A DNA stretch of 64,000 nucleotides, from assembly GCA_021464415.1 (NCBI GenBank), contig CM038467.1:46871715-46935714 (forward strand), given 5' to 3'. Both the position numbers and the translations under genes were made by a program. Positions 51,201 through 60,331 of the stretch are shown piece by piece (positions within the stretch are counted from its first letter, which is position 1; each line of letters begins with the position of its first letter). This DNA comes from Lonicera japonica (lineage: Eukaryota > Streptophyta > Magnoliopsida > Dipsacales > Caprifoliaceae). Below the pieces are notes generated by a model. It was not told the DNA's origin, ran no database searches, and saw only the letters and a list, made by a program, of their open reading frames with translations.

Positions 51201-54200
51201 CAACAATATTTACATAAGGGAAACCTAAACAGAATAATAAAACTAGATGCTGTGCTGCGCTCGGGCGCGTGCACGGTGCTGATGAAGCGCAATCGATCAT
51301 TGCCTGTTGGGCCGTGCTGCGCTCGGGCGCAAGCACGGTGCTGATGAAGTGTTGTCGGTGTCGGTCACGAGTGCTGTTGGAAGGCACCCCGTGACACTGG
51401 GTGGCGACTAATTAGGATTGGCGGGGTTTTTCACTCATCTTTGTTTTGAACTTCTTCTTCTTCATTTTTTTTGTTTTTGTTTTGTGTTTATGTTTGAATC
51501 ATGGTAATTTTGGGGGAATGAAGTTGTATGTTTTGAGTCTTTATATTATTATAATATTTTAAGAACAAATACTTGATCGACGCCTCCTGAATAGTGTGCT
51601 TTTTATAAATAGTGATAATTCTTGATCTCTCTCAATATCTCTCTTAATTCAAAAATCAAAGGTTGGAATGAATATCATATCATTGTTTAGTGACCTGGTT
51701 GAGTTGGGAGAAGTTGCAGGTATTATTGCAGGTCAATCTATTGGAGAACTAGAGTAAGTACGTTCGATTTAATAAGTACCTTCTTTTTTTATCAGAAACA
51801 AAGCTTATATTGATTGGCAAAATCAAATACAAGCAAAGGGGCTGGAAGTGGATGAGAAATCCACCACCAAACACACTAGAAAACAAAAACTAAAACAAAA
51901 AAGAAACAGCCCCATCATCACAATCACAAAACAGACAAAAAGCCCTACTACAAATCAAAACTGACCCCTTACCCAAAAAACAATCACTATCCCCTAATCA
52001 CAACAATCGTACTCCTAGGCACTAGGCAAACCTCTAAACCCTGAATAGGGCTACTGCATAGCCAAGCCCCAATCCCTAGCAATCTCTGATATAGTCAAGA
52101 TTCCAAAATTCTTCGAAGAAAATGCCCAAAGTGAAGCCAGATTCTTGATTCTGTCCCAAGTCTTTTCTAATTCTTCTTCAGTTTCTTCAAAAATTCTCTT
52201 ATTTCTCTCTCTCCAAATACACCACATCACAGCCATGCAACTACACCTCCATAATGTTTTGCATTTCTTTTTGTCACCTATGAAGAACCACTTGATAGTA
52301 AGCAATTCATACCAAGAAACCGGAAATACTGCAATCAAGTTGAATTCCTTTCGGACCTTGTTCCAGATTCCTTGAGCAAAAGAACAGTGTAATAACAAAT
52401 GATCAATGTTCTTTCTATCCCGCTTGCACAACACACACCATGAAGGAGATAGATGCATAAAAGGCCTTCTGAATTGAATTAAATCTGCTGTGTTGACTTT
52501 CCTTAATGCAGTTAACCAGGCCAAAACACGAACTTTAGGAGGAATGCCTGATTTCCAAATCATATCCACCGGAACAAAGAGATAACCTACATCAGATTTT
52601 GTAAGAATCTTAAAAAAAGACTTCACCGAGAACAATCCATTTCTATCTCCTCCCCAAACTCTACTATCCTCTTCATCACGAGACACTTCAACACCATGTA
52701 ACCTTTCCAACAGAGCCCTATACTCCTCCTCCTCCTCCTCCATTTATGTAACATTTCTTCGCAACATCACATTCCATGAATGACATTGGGTAGAATCCCA
52801 AGAGAGATTATCAGCAACCAAAGCCCTCGGATTCTGCACTACTCTGAACAGTCCTGGGAAATGATCCTTTAATAAGTACCTTCTGTCACAATTGATCAAA
52901 ATACTTTCCTATATCATCCCATTTTGAGGGACTCAGAGAAATACCTTGGGCGGTCCCACAATCTAAATTGCGTTGAGTTCTTTAAGTAGCAGTTGGATGT
53001 AACAACGGCGGTATCCCTTTGTCCTTCAGAAACACCTGATACGGAGGAATGTTCCGAGTTCATTTAGATAATGGAGATCTGATTATAGGTTATATTTCAG
53101 GAAAGATCCGACGTAGTTTTATACGGATACTTCCAGGCGATAAAGTCCAAGTTGAAGTTAGTCACTGATGATTTGGACGATACGCCCCAAGTTTTTTTTT
53201 TCAAGCGTGGAAACCCCAGAACCGGAAGTAGTCGGATCGATTCTCATAATCTATTTCCTTTTCGATTGTTTCAATTGTAATGACAATTCATTTGATAATA
53301 TAGAATCTTTTTTGGTTATACTTGATTCATATATTTTTTTTGATCTAACTAATGGAATTGGATTTCTCTTTGAGAATTCTTCGAATATGGAATTCAAGGG
53401 GATCAACTAGGAAAGGATACTCGGAATCCTAGAACTAGTTCTCTAGCTTATAGTAGGTATTTCTTCATCTTAAAGAGGAAAATCCATGTTAGCTTCCAGT
53501 GAGAAGATCTCCTGTTTGTTGGAACTGTCTCCTCGTCCTTTCCTGTGTTTCTGTTTTCTGGCCGCTGGTCACGTTGTAGATTTATGGGAGCTGTATCCAA
53601 TTATCCTGCTTCTTAGCCTAAACATTGGTTTCATGTAAATCTGGGTAGTTATATATCGATACAAAATGTCATGAATTTGTTATATTGCTGCATCTTATTG
53701 TTGTGATCCTTGTTAAATGGTACGCATATCCAGTTTCCATCGATAATCTTCTCTTGCTTTTAGCTTCAATGAATGGCCATTATAATGAGCTGTGCAATCA
53801 TGTGTGTGCTTCTTTTTTTACAAGTTGATCTGCATAAGCATACACTATATATAGCTGTCGTATTGGGTCGAAAAGGCAAGTTCTTATTTTTTATTGATGG
53901 TGTTTCAGGATTTTGCTTTCATTGCCACTGGAAGATCGATATAGGACTTGGCTTCTTGAGGTTTGTATTTCTGCATTGCAATGTGTAGTCTTTAGTGCTG
54001 AAGTTTACTTGAGTGTCATACATATACATACATTCGTGTAAATGTACATGTACAGGTACATTATATTTTGTAGGAGCCTCTTATGCAGTCATTACTCTTC
54101 TTTTTGTCTTTTCTCCTGTTGATTTGGCGCATCTTATGAAGTCGGTTACTCTGTTTCTAGGTCAACCGCAAATTTACCATTCTTTAACTTCACTCCATAT

Positions 54201-56897
54201 AATCAATAATGTTATTTGAACATATCATTGAAGGATATATTATATTCAAGTTTGGCCTCATGTTCGATATATGTTTAATTCTAAGTTTCTCACAAGGCTT
54301 AAAAGGTAATAATTCTGGTATGTTATTGAAATCAAGCAAAAAAACATAGCCTCCTACTGTACTAAAAGGAACTTCACTTCACATCTTACCTGTGTATTTT
54401 GGTAACGAAATTGAGGAAGTAGTTTAATCAACTATTTTTGGTTAATTTGTATGGTTATTTCAAAAACGCTTTTTTAACAGGGCCCGCCAATCCATCGATT
54501 CAATGCACTTAAGCACCTAGCTCCTAATGATTCTGATGAAGATGTTCTACTAGTCCTCAAAGACCTTGCTCACGTAATTCAAGGATTATGGGTTCCACAA
54601 AGTCGTTTACTTTATCGAGACGATCAAGGAAGTGTGAAGCTAGCTAGAGATTACATTCTTCTTTTGTTTAGCAAGAACCCTATTATCAGTTCTGCCCAAT
54701 TACCTCAAAAGCCTGAACTTCTTAAACATATGAAAGAAGTACTGAATGTGTTAGCTGTTGAAAGACCTACCCTCGGTGATTGGAAGTTTAAAGAGCCTCG
54801 AGATGTGTCCTTTATAAAACTTCACCCTGATATTGTTAAGCAACACGAAAAGGAATGGGACGCCAGAGAAGAAAAGATAACCGAATGTGTATATGGAGGA
54901 GGAAGTAAGAATTCTTCAAAGCGGACAAAGCCTACTACAGTGGATCGGCCTGTGGCATCTAAGAATTTGAATAAAGTTGCACCAAAAACTTCTAATGCAG
55001 CATCCTCTAGGCCATCAATGCCAGATGAAACTCGAGAAGCTTTACCGAAGGCCCTTCAGAAACTTTTTCAGTTTCACAAGGTTTGCAGGTGAGAATATTT
55101 GCTAAGATTCATCTTTTATATTTCTCTCACCTATTAAACATGTTTGTTGGTTGACTAATATTCTTCTTTGTTACTTGAGTGTCCGTTGGCAAAAATATGC
55201 AGATTATTTCATGTTGCATTTAGTTGTGGGTGAATTCCCTTAGATCTCATGTTTTGTCGCAAATCCTGCGACACCCCCTGTGTTCTGCGATATGCCAGAG
55301 ATTTCCCTTTTGTTTTAGTAGTTTTTCCAAAAATTTCCCTACATTCAAACAAAACCATTAGTCAGCCATTAATCTACTGTATAACATTTTCTCAATGTTG
55401 AAATTACCCCTATATACTGATGCTGAACATATTATTTGCAAAAACAGAAAGAACAAAAAAGATTCATTATTCGTAATGGTCTAGTGGAGTTTATTTACTG
55501 TTTTTAGTATTTTGATAATTTTCATAAAAGAATAGTTTTACTATGTTAATAAAATGGGCCGATTTGGGTTAAAAAAACCTGATCAGAGATCTATTTGGTA
55601 CGATGCCTTTATTGTCTATATTTAAAAGCTAAATTTCCTAAGCGGATTTTGATGTGCAAAAGAAAGTAGACCCGCAAGCCAAAAAAGATCACTATGAATA
55701 GCAAAATAAAACACCACTTGTTTCTCCAAATTTCTTTTTGCAATCTCTTGCAATGAATAATTTTCAAATAATGATTCATCTTGGCAGCTTCGAACAAATA
55801 TGTCAACGTTTGCGAGATACAGCTATTTCCGAGTCGGCACGTCCAAAAGGAGTGCCTAGAGAGTTGGTAGCTGCAGCAAAAGGTGTTGACTTTAGAGACG
55901 AGCTTCTTGAAATCGTCAATCAAGTTGCTATAGAGATTCATGGTGTCTTTGTTTGGAAATCATCTGTGGACCACCCACAGTATAATGATTTGAGGTTATT
56001 ATTACTCATGTATATATATTTTCTCGCTTTAAATAATACATGGTTAGGGTTAAGATTAATATACTATTTTTTTGTCCTTCAGGAGTATTGTTATTGGTCT
56101 TCTTAAAGCCGAACGTAATGCAAAGCTTAAAAAGGCGGCTGTTATTGAAGCTGCGAAGATGCAACTTAACAGGGAGATAACTAACCCTGAATTTCAGAAG
56201 GTGAGATCCACTACTCAATGGGGGCTTTTTTGACCTTTTGGTCTTGAAGGCCATGAATCCGTGTCGGATATGCCTGGTAATTGTTTGGAGGTTAATTTTT
56301 AATTTTGTACCTGAAGTTTAAGGATCAATTTGTACTTCTAATATGGGAGGCCAATATAAGACATTATAAAACTTTTGTACTTATCAAGAAGGAAATAGTA
56401 TCATTGGATCATCAAGTGTTCCAAGTTCCAAGTTCCAAATATCAAACTATTTCTCACAAGTTTGTTTTTTAGGAAATGCCTAAGAGGCTTACACTTGGGC
56501 TAACTACAAAATAATAAAATACTGAATAGTATATCGTCATCGTTATGTTTACGTAATATACCCACATATAATCCTACTATCTGTATCGGCATATCCGTAG
56601 CCGTATCCATGCTTCTGTCTCTTGTGATAACAAAATTATGAAGGTAGATAATCTTGGTCTAAATCACGCAGCAGAAATCGGGTATACGAGTGAGCCATCT
56701 AATGCATATACCATTTGATATTTATGATAAAAATAATTCTTTATATGGTTATTCTAATAATAAAGTCGAGATCCTACCATTGCTTGCCTTAATTGCAACT
56801 ATTTTATACCTGTATGATTTTGCAGGTCGTAAGCGAATTGTGTACATCGCAAGGTTCTGCATGGGTTTTGAAAAGTGGTGATGGAAATCCAAAATAA
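42204..56897 (+). CDS. RPC5: DNA-directed RNA polymerase III subunit RPC5 (Sin-like family), complete
   Basis: Thirteen coding exons: 42204-42608, 43267-43335, 44897-45004, 46212-46280, 47041-47151, 47346-47390, 48748-48854, 48981-49052, 53909-53960, 54481-55088, 55788-55994, 56083-56200, 56826-56897. They sum to 2043 nt (680 residues plus stop) with GT/AG borders and no frame break. The N-terminus is acidic/proline-rich. The Sin domain starts [16 protein letters not shown] then [20 protein letters not shown], and includes [13 protein letters not shown] and [20 protein letters not shown]. After [15 protein letters not shown] (residue 347) come [50 protein letters not shown] and a C-terminal [15 protein letters not shown]5 (yeast Rpc37) pairs with RPC4 in the TFIIF-like subcomplex of Pol III, acting in initiation and termination on tRNA and 5S genes in the nucleus. 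Length agrees with plant homologues. Confidence 0.95.
42667..43166. mobile_element. MITE in the RPC5 intron after the first coding exon
   Basis: A perfect 13-bp terminal inverted repeat, GAAGCACGGATAC and GTATCCGTGCTTC, encloses 500 bp of non-coding sequence. Internal motifs ACGGGTACGCGATAC and GTTTCCGTATCTGATACGG echo the ends. A relic of the same family is near 56520-56625 in the last RPC5 intron. Confidence 0.65.
43472..44776 (+). mobile_element. 5'-truncated LINE (non-LTR retrotransposon) in RPC5 intron 2
   Basis: Broken frames give the end of reverse transcriptase ([45 protein letters not shown]), the linker ([19 protein letters not shown]) and a zf-RVT zinc-binding region ([39 protein letters not shown]). 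Frameshifts near 43820 and 44040 and later stops show it is inactive. The 3' end GTTTCTGATCAAAAAA is shared with two other copies in this gene. Confidence 0.85.
45110..45293. mobile_element. Small MITE in RPC5 intron 3
   Basis: Left end AGTGCTTGTTTGGTTCGAGT and right end AATTGAACAAGCACTA are inverted. Inner motifs (TTGGAACCCGAAATGGCAAA versus TTACCAATTTAGGATTCTGG) also pair loosely. A related element lies at 58300-58477. Confidence 0.55.
46790..46966 (+). mobile_element. LINE 3'UTR fragment in RPC5 intron 4
   Basis: TTTGGTGGACTGCTGGTTCA followed by TGTAATCT and the tail GCGTTTTGTTTCTGATAAAA align with the 3' end of the LINE at 43472-44776 (TTTGGCGGACTGCTGTTCCA and TCGTTTTTGTTTCTGAT). No coding part is visible. 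Confidence 0.7.
48014..48090 (+). repeat. tRNA-derived SINE in RPC5 intron 6
   Basis: GTGGCGTAGTAGTCAAGAGC (A-box region) and GGATTCGAGTCCC (B box) with tRNA-like spacing. It is followed by non-tRNA sequence. Confidence 0.6.
50291..51396 (-). mobile_element. TRIM-like non-autonomous LTR retrotransposon
   Basis: The element starts TGTCACGGGG and ends CCCCGTGACA, flanked by an exact 5-bp duplication CTGGG (50286-50290 and 51397-51401). On the minus strand, a 610-bp LTR-like block (51396-50787), with an AATAAAATTCG polyadenylation-like motif, is followed after one base pair of spacer by TTGGTATCAGAGC, the usual initiator-Met tRNA primer site (50785-50773). A non-coding interior of about 250 bp ends with a polypurine tract GAGTGGGGGAGAA (50526-50514), then a 223-bp block starting TGTCAGACCCC and ending CCCCGTGACA. 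The two outer blocks do not look alike except at their extreme ends, which is unusual. It has no protein-coding capacity and is GC-rich relative to its surroundings. Confidence 0.8.
51692..51751 (+). pseudogene. Plastid rpoC2 fragment (NUPT)
   Basis: Twenty in-frame codons read [20 protein letters not shown], matching the invariant GE(A)[12 protein letters not shown] segment of plastid RNA polymerase beta'' (rpoC2). Similarity stops abruptly at both ends, so it is a short plastid-to-nucleus insertion, not a gene. Confidence 0.8.
51785..52867 (-). mobile_element. 5'-truncated LINE with 17-bp target duplication in RPC5 intron 8
   Basis: Exact 17-bp repeats TTTAATAAGTACCTTCT flank the element (51768-51784 and 52868-52884). 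On the minus strand it ends in TTTGTTTCTGATAAAAAAA. The 230-residue ORF at 52743-52051 has [39 protein letters not shown] and [15 protein letters not shown], the zf-RVT zinc-binding domain of plant L1-clade elements. A less complete frame upstream ([18 protein letters not shown]) precedes it. Family identity with the 43472-44776 copy is clear. The long intact ORF and exact duplication suggest a fairly young insertion. Confidence 0.9.
53049..53168 (+). pseudogene. Plastid infA fragment (NUPT)
   Basis: A 39-codon frame includes [20 protein letters not shown] and [18 protein letters not shown], the core of plastid translation initiation factor IF-1 (infA). The N-terminal dozen or so residues and the C-terminus after EVS are missing. 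Flanking sequence may hold further plastid scraps (for example CCCCAGAACCGGAAGTAGTC at 53215), but these could not be assigned. Confidence 0.8.
56520..56625. repeat. Relic of the GAAGCACGGATAC MITE in the last RPC5 intron
   Basis: Contains GTATCGGCATATCCGTAGCC then GTATCCATGCTTCTGT, which matches the right end of the MITE at 42667-43166 with substitutions. Confidence 0.4.
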
Positions 56898-57830
56898 TGT
56901 TTTATGTACTCATTTCAAGGTAAAAATAAAAGAAAATCCCATAAAAATGTTTCATGTGAACTAATATATCCAATTTATGGAGTATAAAAATATTCTGTTT
57001 GTAGCAATATTATCAGTCATGCAATCAATTTTTTCCTTTGCCGTTTTCAGGTATCACGACATAGGACCATATGGTGTTAATTTCCTTAGCGGTGGGGTGG
57101 TTCCTCTATACCTAATTGCCAAAATGATTGCACAGGTAATATTTAGATTTGATTACGGTTTAAGAAAGTTTATAGAAAATATAAGAGAGGTGCACGAAAG
57201 TTGTCAATTCTATAATGCTTAATCATGCCAAGCACTTTAATTTTGCATGCATTGGTTTAATTGAGCCGTGCCTTTTTAGTGTCGTAGACATCATTGCGGG
57301 ACTTTTTGTTTTCACCTCTGAAGTTTGAATCTGAACGCATTCAGATGTTAAGAGGGGTAAAAGGAAGTTTGGTTTTTTTTTTTTTTTTAGTCTGAATCCA
57401 TTCAGAGAAATATAATAATCAAAATAACACAAATTTGGTAAATTCAGATATAGACCTAGCTTATATCTCAAGTGTTCAAAGAGAGACCCCTTGTTAGGTG
57501 AGATTTATCTGGTTCAACCCCCTTCCCTTTCCTGTTAAATCGAACCAAGGTCAATCTCTGAAGGCATTGCATGTACGAGAGGAACATTGTACATCCACGT
57601 ATCGTTGCATTCATCCAACATAGATATCAGACTGCAGATTCAGATGCTGTACTTCAAATTTAAACAAGAAAATGAACACATCCTTGGGCCTTGGCTTATG
57701 TAAATGCTTCACCTTCTGCAGGTACCACCGTACTGTTGCTATATACTTGCAGGAGTTATTTGGGATTTGCGGACTGACAGTTACTTGGAGTATCTAAAGA
57801 GACTTGCGGATATTTGTACATTGGTAACCA
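56898..57830 (+). other. RPC5 3'UTR, possibly spliced
   Basis: After the stop, two blocks have clean splice borders: 57051-57135 (TTTTCAG before, GTAATA after) and 57721-57824 (CTGCAG before, GTAACC after). Joined in phase they are open (YHDIGPYGVNFLSGGVVPLY, then VPPYCCYILAGVIWDLRTDS), but no family is recognised. They may be 3'UTR exons or exons of an unrecognised transcript. Confidence 0.35.
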
Positions 57831-58299
57831 TTTGATTTTCCTTCCACCAATCTTCGTTGTTGGAAATCAAGATATTATTATTTGTGGGAGTATATTTTAT
57901 TTACGGAATTTATACTAGTTATGATATTGTTTATTTTGTCTTGGTCAAAACATACCATAGATAGGGGATTTTATTGAGGAGTCTTTTCGTAGTTATTTAT
58001 TTACTTCCCTTTTCTTTATTGTTAGCGTAGGTTTTATAGTTTGAGTAGTATATATATACCAATTTTGGGAGTCTTTGTAATCATACAATTATCAATACAA
58101 CTCTCCCATCCCATTTTATTTTTCTCTTTATTCATTGTCTTGTATACAATTCAACTTTTGTAAAGAAAAAAGATTCCTTTTTTCCCCTTTCCCTTCGTTT
58201 TTCAAAGACGCTAACTAGCAACTATGAAGTTTGACCATAAAGTTTGAGGCTGGACATACTTAGTAGGACTACTACTGGTCATACTTGATTTCATTTTGT
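57831..58299. other. Downstream spacer of RPC5
   Basis: AT-rich. AATCATACAATTATCAATAC near 58080 could serve as a polyadenylation region. No gene is recognised. Confidence 0.35.
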
Positions 58300-58477
58300 A
58301 CTCGTTTGGTTCGCTTCTAGAATCTTAAATTGGTAAATTCACTTTAGAAGTGTTCTTATAGTTTATGTCAAAAGGTTGATCATAAGTTTATATAATTGGA
58401 AAAACTTTCCATATGAAATTACCATTTTAGATTCTAGGAACGAACAAAAACAAACTAGGTTTTTAGTGAAGCATAGC
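58300..58477. mobile_element. Small MITE related to 45110-45293
   Basis: TACTCGTTTGGTTCGCTTCT and TAAATTGGTAAATTCA at the left pair with ACCATTTTAGATTCTAGGAA and ACGAACAAAAACAAACTAG at the right. Confidence 0.5.
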
Positions 58478-59204
58478 CTACATGTTCTTGAAGTGTCCAT
58501 TTTGTTGCATTTCGAAGTGTAAAAATTGCTCAGGATTCCATTGTACATCTTTAGGAGTTCATCTGGTATAACTTGCTCTGCCCCCATTGCCATAAATCCG
58601 TAGTGGGCTATCCGTGAGAACCATTGTAAGTGTTCAGTTGAATCTTATGGCATGTCTTGGCCCTGGCACTTGCTACCGAACTGGGGTATTCTCTCCTAAT
58701 CTTAACTTTTGTAACTTAAAAGAAAAAGAAAATTGGTATTCAATGATCATATCTTCTAATTTCTGGTCTTCCATGTAGAACAATTCCAAATAATTTTTTT
58801 CTTTTCCATTAAACCAACTAATAAGATGAACCATAATGTTTTGGGGATTTGCTGCAACTTCAGCTTTTGACTGTTTGATTAATATGGAACAACACCCTAT
58901 GTTGTGCTCTGTTTCTAATGAAAGTCATATTTTTAAGACATAATCAAATCTATCAAATTGTTGCCCAAAAATAAATTGTACCATTCTTCACAATATATAT
59001 ATATTCTGTTTGTCACGGATGGCTGCGTTTTTCTTTATGGGATATAATCAAATAATCAATGTACCAAATTGTTGATCCTAAAATAAAATTATACCAAATC
59101 TTACAAAATAAAGAAATTTCATATATATTGAAATTCGTGTTTTCCTTCAAAACTAGTCGGTAAGCATGTGTGATGAACATATATATATATATATATATAT
59201 ATTT
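58478..59204. other. AT-rich spacer, no gene recognised
   Basis: Holds a diverged duplication (AATTGTTGCCCAAAAATAAA near 58958 and AATTGTTGATCCTAAAATAA near 59067) and a (TA)n run at 59178-59202. Confidence 0.4.
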
Positions 59205-60331
59205 ATTTATTTTTAAATAAAGATAGGAGCGAAGCTTATTATTAAAGAGTGGCGCTAATTACATACACCAAAACACTCTATAACATTTTAACATTGGCTC
59301 GGCTGTATAGCACCGAGTATGTGTACATAACCTTAGTTCTATAGGGTTGAGCCAGTTTATTTTTGTTGTTCCCAACAATAGCTCGGTCCTATTGTAGTGA
59401 GGTAATATGCACATACTCGGCGCAATATGACCAAATAATGGGATAGGAGTGTTACTGATAAAAGTAGTAAAGTGGTGTGTGTAATTAGCGCCGCCTTTAT
59501 TAAATGAAAAGGGAAAAAATACGTCTAAACAAACCAAAAAATAGAAAGGAATCAGGACGTGAAATGATGTTTAAGTTTGGGACATATCACTCTCGACAGA
59601 AGCTAAAATCTCAGGAATACGATTATCCCAACCCTGACCGAGACTGCCATTTCACTTGAACGCTAAGACTGGCCATCCGTGTTACACTCGATCCATCCAC
59701 AGCAGGCGATGATGGAAAATCTTCAGTAAGTGAGGCGCACAAGGAGGACGACGAGATAAACCAAATTTCTAAATAACAACCAAATCCCAAACTGAATTAA
59801 ACATAGTGCCAGCCGAAAGGCAACCAGCTTCAGTGATCCACCCTAACAAAACAATAGCATAACCGACTCAGAACCGGATAATCAGAAATAAGAAGACTAG
59901 CAGCCCGAAAACCAGATAAAGAACACAAATACTTAGAAGTATCCCCCCATATGGAAATTGAACCTATTCTTAACAAACGAAAGATCATTACCAGAACCAG
60001 GGACCGCCCATGTAGTTTTAATAAGCGCAACTCTATTCATAGCCTTAAAGCTATGGAGACCGTAACCCCCTTCCTCAACTGGTCTGCACATATACCCCAG
60101 TGAAGGAACTGCGATTTTCCTTTTAGTACACGACCCTTTCAGTATGAAGTTCTTTGCAACTAGCTCAAGACTTTTAAACAAGGTCGAAGGCCAACTACAC
60201 ACTGTAAGGGAGTACAAGAGTTTAATCTGAATAACCGAAGTAAACAACTGAAGCCTGCCTGCTAGAAGATCATCCGCATTGAACACGCGAGAAGAACACA
60301 ATCCCGAGGACCAGCCAATCTTCTTTTTCAA
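59205..60331 (-). mobile_element. 5'-truncated LINE, interrupted by a hAT MITE
   Basis: On the minus strand the ORF at 60331-59933 contains LLAGRLQLFTSVIQIKLLYS, TVCSWPSTLFKSLELVAKNF and VCRP-like RPVEEGGYGLHSFKAMNRVA, the conserved C-terminal part of plant LINE reverse transcriptase (GR..LI.SV, EEGG.G). Frameshifts follow. The 3' tail reads AATAAGCTTCGCTCCTATCT before an A/T-rich end. It is a different family from the LINE copies in RPC5. Confidence 0.75.
59247..59496. mobile_element. hAT MITE (250 bp) nested in the LINE tail
   Basis: The left end GTGGCGCTAATTACATACAC and right end GTGTGTGTAATTAGCGCCGC are inverted repeats. An exact 8-bp duplication TTATTAAA flanks it (59239-59246 and 59497-59504), the hallmark of hAT elements. 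A truncated copy is at 17319-17442. Confidence 0.85.

Larger units (their letters stand above)
49053..53908 (+). other. RPC5 intron 8, a 4.86 kb mosaic intron
   Basis: Bounded by the donor AAG/GTATTGCC and the acceptor GTTTCAG/G before a 52-nt exon. It contains the TRIM, the LINE and the plastid patches listed separately, plus about 1.2 kb (49060-50285) and 0.75 kb (53170-53908) of unassigned sequence. No other gene is seen in it. Confidence 0.8.

Noticed and set aside
51692..53168. Possible functional rpoC2 or infA gene
   Set aside because: Only 20 and 39 codons survive, with abrupt ends and no transit peptide. They are insertions of plastid DNA.
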